From NCBI GenBank assembly GCA_002432195.1, contig DJGG01000144.1, positions 5,125-14,631 on the forward strand: a DNA stretch of 9,507 nucleotides, given 5' to 3'. Of the stretch, positions 1 to 6,127 are shown piece after piece. Both the position numbers and the translations under genes were made by a program. Source of the stretch: Desulfobacteraceae bacterium UBA5852 (GTDB lineage Bacteria > Desulfobacterota > Desulfobacteria > Desulfobacterales > UBA5852). Under the pieces are notes generated by a model. It made no database searches. It was not told the DNA's origin and saw only the letters and a program-made list of their open reading frames with translations. Numbering within the stretch: the stretch's first letter is position 1; each line of letters begins with the position of its first letter.

Positions 1-862
1 GCCGGACCCCCGGGAGGCCCTGCCCCGGGCCCGGGAATTCCTCGCGCGCTGGCGGGGCGCCTCCCATTTGGTGCGGCCGTCCATATTCTGCCACGCGGCC
101 TACACCTGCGGGCCGGCAACCCTGACGGCGGCCAAGAGCGCCGCGGAGGAGGCCGGGGCCCTGTTCCAGATCCACGCCGCCGAAACCCGCACCGAGGCCC
201 GGGACATCCTCGAGCCCCGGGCCTCCACCCCCGTGGGCCATCTGGCGCACCTGGGCCTGCTCGATCCTCGGACCCTGCTGGCCCACTGCGTCTGGCTGAC
301 GGCGGCAGACATCGAGGCCATCCGCGCCGCGGGCGCCGGGGTGGCCCACTGCCCCGAGAGCAACATGAAGCTGGCCGCCGGCATCGCGCCCCTGCCGGCC
401 CTGCTGGCCGCCGGAATCCCCGTGGGCCTGGGCACGGACGGCTGCGCCAGCAACAACGACCAGGACCTCTTCCGGGAAATGGGCACCGCCGCCCGCCTCC
501 ACAAGGTGGCCGGCGGGGACCCCACCGCCGTTTCCGCCCGGGAGGTGCTCACGATGGCCACCATCGGCGGGGCGCGGGCCCTGGGGCTGGCCGACCGGAT
601 CGGCTCCCTGGAGCCGGGCAAGGAGGCCGATATCATCGTGGTGGACACGGGGCGTCCCGCCCTCACCCCCCTCTACCGCCCGGAATCCCATCTGGTTTAC
701 GCCGCCGACGGCTCAGCGGTGCGGGACGTGATCGTGGCCGGCCGCCTGCGGGTGCGCGGCCGCCGCTTCGTGGACCTCGACCTGGAACGCATCATGGCCG
801 AGGTGCGCGCCCTGGAGGCGCGGATCCGCCCCCCCTCCGCCGCCCGGCCCCTGCGGGTGTGA
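1..862 (+). CDS. mtaD: 5-methylthioadenosine/S-adenosylhomocysteine deaminase, 3' part (5' end outside window)
   Basis: Amidohydrolase-superfamily metalloenzyme that deaminates MTA to methylthioinosine and SAH to S-inosylhomocysteine in the cytoplasm. The frame is open from base 2 to the TGA at 860-862, giving 286 residues. Family members are roughly 430-445 aa, so about the first third, including the metal-binding HxH strand, lies upstream. Visible motifs are HAAET (His codon 173-175, Glu codon 182-184), LLAHC (His at 284-286), the family-typical HCPESNMKLAAGIAPL stretch, and GTDGCASNN, whose Asp (437-439) should be the catalytic metal ligand. The C-terminal part has GSLEPGKEADIIVVD, the usual composite-domain strand of TRZ/ATZ-type hydrolases. 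The TTG at 68 is not the real start because conserved sequence continues upstream of it. It is followed 108 bases later by adenine deaminase and then mtnA, which supports MTA rather than another aminohydrolase substrate. A guanine or chlorohydrolase-like substrate remains possible. Confidence 0.88.
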   Translation, partial: PDPREALPRAREFLARWRGASHLVRPSIFCHAAYTCGPATLTAAKSAAEEAGALFQIHAAETRTEARDILEPRASTPVGHLAHLGLLDPRTLLAHCVWLTAADIEAIRAAGAGVAHCPESNMKLAAGIAPLPALLAAGIPVGLGTDGCASNNDQDLFREMGTAARLHKVAGGDPTAVSAREVLTMATIGGARALGLADRIGSLEPGKEADIIVVDTGRPALTPLYRPESHLVYAADGSAVRDVIVAGRLRVRGRRFVDLDLERIMAEVRALEARIRPPSAARPLRV

Positions 863-888
863 ACCGGCGAGGGAAGCCCGTGAGCGAT

Positions 889-911
889 GTCATTCCGGGC
901 CGCGAAATGAC
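889..911. repeat. Inverted repeat GTCATT-N11-AATGAC upstream of adenine deaminase
   Basis: A perfect 6-bp dyad, GTCATT at 889-894 and AATGAC at 906-911, surrounds an 11-base GC-rich centre in the 108-base gap before the adenine deaminase gene. The arms are relatively AT-rich in a GC-rich setting. A second small hairpin, CCCC-GAAT-GGGG (911-922), abuts it, and the hexamer CCGAAT is repeated at 913-918 and 923-928. It has no T-tract, so it does not look like a standard terminator. It could be an operator or an mRNA structure between the two genes. No function is shown. Confidence 0.3.
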
Positions 912-970
912 CCCGAATGGGGCCGAATCCCGCCCAGGGGCGACCGCCTGTGCCCAGAGGTGCTGAGCCT

Positions 971-2704
971 ATGAATTCCGCCATGACCACCCTCCGCGAC
1001 CTGATGCCCATCGCCCGCGGCGAGCAGCCCGCCGACCTGCGGCTGGACAACGCCCGGGTGGTGAACGTCTTCACCGGGGAGATCCTGTCCACCCCCGTGG
1101 CCCTGGCCGGGGGGCGCATCGCCGCCCTGGGCCCGGTGCCCGCCCGCCGGACCCTCGACCTGGAGGGCCGCTTCCTGGCCCCCGGCTTCATCGATCCCCA
1201 TGTGCACATCGAGAGCAGTCTGGCGGAAGTCAGCCACTTCGCCCGGGCCGTGCTCCCCCGGGGCACCACCACGGTGGTGGCCGACCCCCACGAAATCGCC
1301 AACGTGCTGGGCACCGCCGGCCTCGACTACATGCTGGCCGCCAGTGCCGGGCTGCCCCTGGAGATCCGCTTCAGCCTGCCTTCCTGCGTGCCGGCCACCA
1401 CCATGGAGACCGCCGGCGCGGTCCTGACGGCGGCGACCCTGGCCCCCTACTTCGGCCACCCCCGGGTGCTGGCCCTGGGCGAGATGATGAATTTCCCCGG
1501 CGTGGTGGCCGGGGACCCGGAGGTGCATGCCAAGCTGGCCTGCGCCCGACAGGCGGGCAGGCGCCGGGACGGACACGCCCCCGGCCTCGGCGGAGCGGCC
1601 CTGCAGGCTTACGCGGCCGCCGGCATCAGCAGCGATCACGAGTGCACGCGCCCCGAGGAGGCCGTGGAAAAGCTCCGCCTGGGCATGCACATCATGATCC
1701 GGGAGGGCACGGCAGCCAAAAACCTCCGGGACCTGCTGCCCATCGTGTCCCCCGCCACGGTAGACCGGGTGATGTGGTGCACGGACGACCGCCACCCCCA
1801 TGACATCCTGGCGGAGGGCCACATCGACGCCCTTGTGCGGGCGGCCATCGCCGGCGGGCTCGACCCCCTGCTGGCCATCCGCGCGGCCACCCTCTCCCCC
1901 GCCCGCTATTACGGATTGCATGCCCTGGGGGCCATCGCCCCGGGACGCCGGGGCAACCTCGTGGCCTTCCGGGACCTGGGGCATCCCGTGGTGGACCGGG
2001 TCTTCGCCGCCGGGCGCCTGGTGGCCGCGGACGGCCGGCTCCTGCCCCCCGGCATCCCCCCTCCCCGGGTGCCGCCTCCCCCCGCCGCCATGCGCCTGGC
2101 CCCCGGGAGGCCCGATTTCCGGGTGCCGGCCCGGGGGCGGCGCCTGCGCGTGATCGGCATCGTGCCCGGCCAGATCGTCACCCGCCATTGCCTGCGGGAG
2201 GCATCCTCCCGGGAGGGACTGGTGCCCGCCGACCCCCGACGCGACCTGGTCAAACTGGCCGTCGTGGAACGCCATCAGGCCTCCGGACGGGTGGGGATCG
2301 GCTTCGTGGAGGGCTTGGGCCTGGCTGCCGGGGCCCTGGCTTCCAGCGTGGCCCACGACGCCCACAACCTCATCGTGGCGGGGGTCATGGACGACGACAT
2401 GGCCGCGGCCGTGGAGCGGGTGGCGGCCATGGGCGGCGGCCTGGCCGTGGTCCGCCGCGGAGAGGTGCTGGCGGAGCTGGCCCTGCCCATTGCCGGCCTC
2501 ATGACGGCCCGGCCCCTGGAGGAGATCCGCGACGCTTTGGAAGGCCTCACCGCCGCCGCCCGGCAACTGGGCGGCAGCCTTCCGGACCCCTTCATGGCGC
2601 TTGCTTTTCTGGCCCTGCCGGTGATACCGGCCCTGAAGCTCACCGACCGCGGACTGGTGGACGTGGAGCGCTTCACGCCCGTCGACCTGTTCGCCGGGGA
2701 TTGA
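971..2704 (+). CDS. ade: Adenine deaminase (AdeC family)
   Basis: Cytoplasmic metal-dependent enzyme converting adenine to hypoxanthine and ammonia, in purine salvage. I chose the ATG at 971 (577 aa) because AGAGG at 956-960 lies about 10 bases upstream, and the N-terminus then matches family members (RGEQPADLRLDNARVVNVF at about 16-34). An upstream in-frame ATG at 917 would add 18 low-complexity residues and has no ribosome binding site. The amidohydrolase barrel shows HVH (77-79) followed by IESS, ADPHEIANVLG (104-114), LGEMMNFPG (169-177), DGHAPGLGG (200-208), SSDHEC (220-225), MIREGT (242-247) and CTDDRHP (270-276). The C-terminal AdeC domain has SSVAHDAHN (458-466) and LALPVIPALKLTDRGLVDV (547-565). 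All these are AdeC hallmarks, and the length is as expected. A proline-rich linker (about 359-371) joins the two halves. It is 30 bases ahead of mtnA and probably cotranscribed with it. Confidence 0.95.
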   Translation: MNSAMTTLRDLMPIARGEQPADLRLDNARVVNVFTGEILSTPVALAGGRIAALGPVPARRTLDLEGRFLAPGFIDPHVHIESSLAEVSHFARAVLPRGTTTVVADPHEIANVLGTAGLDYMLAASAGLPLEIRFSLPSCVPATTMETAGAVLTAATLAPYFGHPRVLALGEMMNFPGVVAGDPEVHAKLACARQAGRRRDGHAPGLGGAALQAYAAAGISSDHECTRPEEAVEKLRLGMHIMIREGTAAKNLRDLLPIVSPATVDRVMWCTDDRHPHDILAEGHIDALVRAAIAGGLDPLLAIRAATLSPARYYGLHALGAIAPGRRGNLVAFRDLGHPVVDRVFAAGRLVAADGRLLPPGIPPPRVPPPPAAMRLAPGRPDFRVPARGRRLRVIGIVPGQIVTRHCLREASSREGLVPADPRRDLVKLAVVERHQASGRVGIGFVEGLGLAAGALASSVAHDAHNLIVAGVMDDDMAAAVERVAAMGGGLAVVRRGEVLAELALPIAGLMTARPLEEIRDALEGLTAAARQLGGSLPDPFMALAFLALPVIPALKLTDRGLVDVERFTPVDLFAGD

Positions 2705-2720
2705 CGACCAACCCGCAACG

Positions 2721-2728
2721 AAGGGAGG
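2721..2728 (+). promoter_or_regulatory. Strong ribosome binding site of mtnA
   Basis: AAGGGAGG ends 6 bases before the ATG at 2735. It is the best Shine-Dalgarno match among the genes of this window and fixes the start of the isomerase gene. Confidence 0.8.
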
Positions 2729-2734
2729 CTTCCC

Positions 2735-3865
2735 ATGCCCTCGCCTGCCGACAACGACCTTCGCCCCATCTGGCTCGACCCGGCCACGGGGGACGTGAAC
2801 GTCATCGACCAGCGCGGCCTGCCCCACGATCTCGTGATCCTGCAGCTCCAGACCGTGGCCGACACGGTCTACGCCATCCGCGAAATGGTGGTGCGCGGGG
2901 CCCCCCTCATCGGCATCACGGGGGCCTACGGCGTCTACCTGGCCCTGCGCAACGCCGCCGCGGCAAGCGACCCGGCGGCGGTTCTGGAGACCGAATGCCG
3001 CCGCCTGCGCGAGGCCCGGCCCACCGCGGTGAACCTGGCCTGGGCCGTGAACCGCGTCAGGGGGGCCCTGCCCCCGGGGGGCGACCGGGCCGCCCGGATG
3101 CGGGCCGCGGCCGAGGAGGCCGGACGCATCGCCGCCGAGGAGGCCGAGAACTGCCGGCTGATCGGGGTGCACGGCCTGGCGCTCATCGAAGCGCTCGGCC
3201 GGCGCCGGGACGGCCGGCCGGTCAACATCCTGACCCACTGCAACGCCGGCTGGCTGGCCACGATCGCCCACGGCACCGCCACTGCCCCCATTTACGCCGC
3301 CCACCGCCAGGGGATCCCGGTGCACGTCTGGGTGGACGAAACCCGCCCCCTCAACCAGGGGGCCCGCCTCACGGCCTGGGAGCTCGCCCGGGGCGGGGTG
3401 CCCCACACGGTGATTACGGACAACGCCGGCGGGCATCTCATGCAGCACGGGCAGGTGGACCTGGTGATCGTGGGCACCGACCGCACCACGGCCTCCGGGG
3501 ACGTGGCCAACAAGATCGGCACCTACCTCAAGGCCCTGGCGGCGCGGGACAACGGCGTGCCCTTCTATGTGGCCCTGCCCTCCAGCACCTTCGACTGGGG
3601 CATGGACGACGGACTACAGGAGATCCCCATCGAGGAACGCGACCCCGACGAGGTCCGTTTCGTCCAGGGACGCGGCGCCGAGGGGGTGGTGTCGGTGCTG
3701 GTGGCGCCCGCGTCCAGCCCGGCGGCCAATTTCGCCTTCGACGTGACCCCCAGCCGCCTGGTGACCGGTTTCATCACCGAGCGCGGGGTGTGCCCGGCCA
3801 GCGCCGAGGGTATCCGCAGCCTGTTCCCGGAGCGGATCCCGGGCGGGTCGACGTCCGGAGACTGA
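2735..3865 (+). CDS. mtnA: S-methyl-5-thioribose-1-phosphate isomerase
   Basis: Cytoplasmic aldose-ketose isomerase of the eIF2B-alpha/MtnA family, converting MTR-1-P to MTRu-1-P after MTA breakdown. The 376-aa protein has RGAPLIGITGAYG (54-66), THCNAGWLA with the probable catalytic Cys169, DETRPLNQGARLTAWEL (201-217), ITDNAGG (227-233), VGTDR with the probable catalytic Asp249, GDVANKIGTYLKALAA (255-270), PFYVALPSSTFDW (276-288) and FDVTPSRLVTGFITERG (335-351). Cys and Asp correspond to the pair described for Bacillus MtnA (Cys160/Asp240). The GTDRTT...GDV.NKIGTYLKALAA pattern with DNGVPFYVALP is the variant I associate with Rhodospirillum-type proteins rather than the GADRIA..GD form. Its position directly behind ade and mtaD supports MTR-1-P as substrate over ribose-1,5-bisphosphate. 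No other salvage genes (mtnB, C, D, E, mtnK) follow. The 376 aa is slightly longer than the usual 345-360, mostly at the ends. Confidence 0.95.
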   Translation: MPSPADNDLRPIWLDPATGDVNVIDQRGLPHDLVILQLQTVADTVYAIREMVVRGAPLIGITGAYGVYLALRNAAAASDPAAVLETECRRLREARPTAVNLAWAVNRVRGALPPGGDRAARMRAAAEEAGRIAAEEAENCRLIGVHGLALIEALGRRRDGRPVNILTHCNAGWLATIAHGTATAPIYAAHRQGIPVHVWVDETRPLNQGARLTAWELARGGVPHTVITDNAGGHLMQHGQVDLVIVGTDRTTASGDVANKIGTYLKALAARDNGVPFYVALPSSTFDWGMDDGLQEIPIEERDPDEVRFVQGRGAEGVVSVLVAPASSPAANFAFDVTPSRLVTGFITERGVCPASAEGIRSLFPERIPGGSTSGD

Positions 3866-3908
3866 AGCGGGTCCCTCCGGCCCAGGGCCGCGGAAGGCCC
3901 CCGGCGCC

Positions 3909-3935
3909 TTGACATCCCCCGGTGATTGGCATAAC
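3909..3935 (+). promoter_or_regulatory. Candidate sigma-70 promoter of the EF-G gene
   Basis: A perfect -35 hexamer TTGACA lies at 3909-3914 in the 168-base gap after mtnA. The best -10 match is CATAAC at 3930-3935 (4 of 6 to TATAAT), with a short 15-base spacer. TAACTA at 3932-3937 gives a 17-base spacer but a poorer match. The segment is locally AT-rich compared with its surroundings. Transcription would start near 3942, leaving a leader of about 90 bases that contains a GGCGC-CCT-GCGCC hairpin (3965-3977). It implies the EF-G gene is expressed separately from the salvage cluster. Confidence 0.5.
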
Positions 3936-4033
3936 TATCCCGGGATTCGAAAAACCAACCCACAGGCGCCCTGCGCCGGCCAGGTACCGGGCAGCGATTC
4001 CCAGCGCCGGACACCGCCCCCAGCAACGGACCC

Positions 4034-6070
4034 ATGAAGCCCAAATCGCGCATCCACCAGACCCGCAACATCGGGATCATCGCCCACATCGACGCCGGCA
4101 AGACCACCGTCAGCGAGCGGATCCTCTACTATACCGGCAAGTCCTACAAGATGGGGGAAGTCCACGACGGCGAGGCGGTCATGGACTGGATGCCCGACGA
4201 GCAGGAACGCGGCATCACCATCACCTCGGCCGTGACCACCTGCGTCTGGAAAGACCACGACATCCAGATCATCGACACCCCCGGCCACGTGGATTTCACC
4301 ATCGAGGTGGAGCGCTCCCTGCGGGTGCTGGACGGCGCCGTGGGCGTTTTCTGCGCCGTGGGCGGCGTGGAATCCCAGTCCGAAACGGTCTGGCGGCAGG
4401 CCGACAAGTACAAGGTCCCCAAGATCGCCTTCATCAACAAGCTGGACCGGGTGGGGGCCGATTTTTTCGGCACCGTGGAGCAGATGAAATCCCGCCTGCA
4501 CGCGCACCCCCTGCTGCTGCAGATCCCGGCCGGCACCGAGGACCATTTCGCGGGGGTCCTGGACTTGATCGACATGCAGCGCATTGTCTGGGACGACGAC
4601 AGCCTGGGGGCTTCCTTCACCTGCGAGGATCTCGCCGGCGAGGAGCGGGAGGAGGCCCTGGTCTACCGGGACCAGCTGCTGGAGACCCTGGCCGAGGTGG
4701 ACGACACCATCATGGAGGCCTACCTGGGGGAGCAGCCCGTCGACGCCGAAACCCTGCGGCGCGCCGTGCGCAAGGCCACCGTGGAACTCCGGCTCGTCCC
4801 CGTGCTCTGCGGCAGTGCCTTGAAAAACAAGGGCATCCAGCCCCTCCTGGATGCCGTTGTGAACTACCTGCCCAGTCCCCTGGACGTGCCCCCCATCAAG
4901 GGCAAGCACCCCGAGACCGGCGAGGTCGTGGTTTGCCCCACCAAGGACACGGCCCCCCTGGCGGCCCTGATCTTCAAGGTGGCCATGATGGAGGGCCGCA
5001 AGCTCTGCTTCGCCCGGGTCTACAGCGGGCGGCTGGTGGCCGGCAAGGAAGTCTACAACCCCTTCCGCAAAAAGAAGGAGAAGCCCGCCCGCATCCTGCG
5101 CATGCACGCCAACAAGCGCGAGCGCATCGACGAGGCCGGCGCGGGCAGCATCGTCGGTCTCATGGGCCTCAAGGAGGCCTCCACCGGGGAGACCCTATGC
5201 ACCCCCGAACAGCCCGTGATGCTGGAGCAGATCGAATTCTACCAGCCGGTGATCTCCGTGGCCGTGGAACCCCGGACCCACGCGGACCAGGAAAAGCTCA
5301 CCGACGTGCTGGACAAGTTCCTGGCCGAGGACCCCACCCTCCGGGTGCGGGTGGACGACGACACCGGCCAGACCATCCTTTCCGGCATGGGGGAGCTCCA
5401 CCTGGAGATCATCACCAGCCGGATGCAGCGGGAATTCAACACCGCCGTCAACGTGGGCAAGCCCCAGGTGGTCTACCGCGAAACCGTCAAGGAACCGGCC
5501 ACGGGACAGGGCCTGTTCGACCGGGAAGTGGCCGGGCAGAAGCATTTCGCCGGCGTCAGCCTGGAGATCAAGCCGCTCGCCCGGGGCAGCGGCAACCGCT
5601 TCGCCAGCCGGCTGGCCGCGGACCAATTGCCCCCCGATCATCTGGCGGCGGTGGAAAAAGGCGTGCGGGAATCCCTGGAAAGCGGCACCCTCATGGGCTA
5701 TCCCGTGGTGGATGTGGCGACGGAGCTGGCGGCGGCGCAGACCAAGGAAAATCTGGGCAGCGCCCTGGGCTTCACGGTGGCCGCCGCCATGGCCTGCAAG
5801 GATGCCCTGGCCAAGGCGGCCCCCTTCCTGCTGGATCCCATCATGCGGGTGGAGGTCTATGTACCGGAGGCCTTCATGGGGGAGGTGATCGGCGACTTGA
5901 GCGCCCGTAGCGGCAAAATCGAGTCCGTCCAGCACCGGGCCGGCACCCAGATGATCACCGCCACGGTACCCCTGGCCCAGATGTTCGGCTACTCCACGTC
6001 CTTGCGCTCGGCCACCCAGGGGCGGGGCACTTTCTCCATGCATTTCTCGCATTTCGACCGGGCCCACTGA
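4034..6070 (+). CDS. fusA: Elongation factor G, divergent paralogue type (EF-G2-like)
   Basis: Translational GTPase of 678 aa, acting on the ribosome in translocation and/or recycling. The G domain has AHIDAGKTT (17-25), switch I RGITIT (59-64), DTPGHVDF (81-88), NKLD (135-138) and SALKNKG (261-267), all intact. Domain II shows the EF-G pattern (GRKLCFARVYSGRL, 321-334). Domain III has LSGMGELHLEI (449-459). Domain V has PIMRVEVYVPEAFMGEVIGDLSARSGKI (602-629) and ends with MFGYSTSLRSATQGRGTFSM (650-669). Domain IV (about 482-600) is unusual: the common GGRGQYGHV strand is replaced by VAGQKHFAGVSL (499-510), and the usual HDVDSS region reads QTKENLGS (569-576). With its location away from rpsL, rpsG and tuf, this indicates a second EF-G (FusA2 or spdEFG-like) rather than the str-operon copy, although a lone copy cannot be excluded. 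The ATG at 4034 has only a weak AACGGA upstream, but no other in-frame start precedes it. Confidence 0.93.
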   Translation: MKPKSRIHQTRNIGIIAHIDAGKTTVSERILYYTGKSYKMGEVHDGEAVMDWMPDEQERGITITSAVTTCVWKDHDIQIIDTPGHVDFTIEVERSLRVLDGAVGVFCAVGGVESQSETVWRQADKYKVPKIAFINKLDRVGADFFGTVEQMKSRLHAHPLLLQIPAGTEDHFAGVLDLIDMQRIVWDDDSLGASFTCEDLAGEEREEALVYRDQLLETLAEVDDTIMEAYLGEQPVDAETLRRAVRKATVELRLVPVLCGSALKNKGIQPLLDAVVNYLPSPLDVPPIKGKHPETGEVVVCPTKDTAPLAALIFKVAMMEGRKLCFARVYSGRLVAGKEVYNPFRKKKEKPARILRMHANKRERIDEAGAGSIVGLMGLKEASTGETLCTPEQPVMLEQIEFYQPVISVAVEPRTHADQEKLTDVLDKFLAEDPTLRVRVDDDTGQTILSGMGELHLEIITSRMQREFNTAVNVGKPQVVYRETVKEPATGQGLFDREVAGQKHFAGVSLEIKPLARGSGNRFASRLAADQLPPDHLAAVEKGVRESLESGTLMGYPVVDVATELAAAQTKENLGSALGFTVAAAMACKDALAKAAPFLLDPIMRVEVYVPEAFMGEVIGDLSARSGKIESVQHRAGTQMITATVPLAQMFGYSTSLRSATQGRGTFSMHFSHFDRAH

Positions 6071-6098
6071 CCGCCTGACGGCCGCCGAAGTGGCCAGA

Positions 6099-6110
6099 CG
6101 CGCATGCGCG
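6099..6110. repeat. 12-bp perfect palindrome between convergent genes
   Basis: CGCGCATGCGCG is a perfect palindrome in the 57-base gap between the convergent EF-G and M48 peptidase genes. As RNA it could form a short hairpin with a 4-base loop in either direction. It lacks T-tracts on both sides, so a bidirectional intrinsic terminator is not convincing. A protein-binding site or chance are alternatives. Confidence 0.3.
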
Positions 6111-6127
6111 CAGGCTTCCCGGTAGGA

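Noticed and set aside
917..970. Upstream ATG (917) as start of adenine deaminase
   Set aside because: No Shine-Dalgarno sequence, and the extra 18 residues are low-complexity and absent from the family. AGAGG precedes the ATG at 971.
890..3448. 852-codon open frame on the minus strand opposite adenine deaminase and mtnA
   Set aside because: The translation is Gly/His/Gln/Val/Pro-rich low-complexity sequence with no recognisable motif, opposite two fully conserved enzymes. High GC at third codon positions keeps this antisense frame open.
3885..3900. GGGCC-GCGGAA-GGCCC hairpin after mtnA as an intrinsic terminator
   Set aside because: Only five base pairs and no T-tract follows (next bases are CCGGCGCC). 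Such short GC stems are frequent by chance here.
2188..3912. 574-codon plus-strand frame overlapping ade and mtnA
   Set aside because: Arg/Gly/Pro-rich translation typical of a shifted frame in GC-rich coding DNA. It crosses two real genes and their boundary.
4281..4297. CACGTG core within the EF-G gene as a parS site
   Set aside because: Only about 7 of 16 positions match the parS consensus, and the sequence encodes the invariant DTPGHVDF motif.
3922..5910. 662-codon plus-strand frame and a 390-codon minus-strand frame (3935-5107) over the EF-G gene
   Set aside because: Both are shadows of the EF-G coding sequence, with biased composition and no domains.
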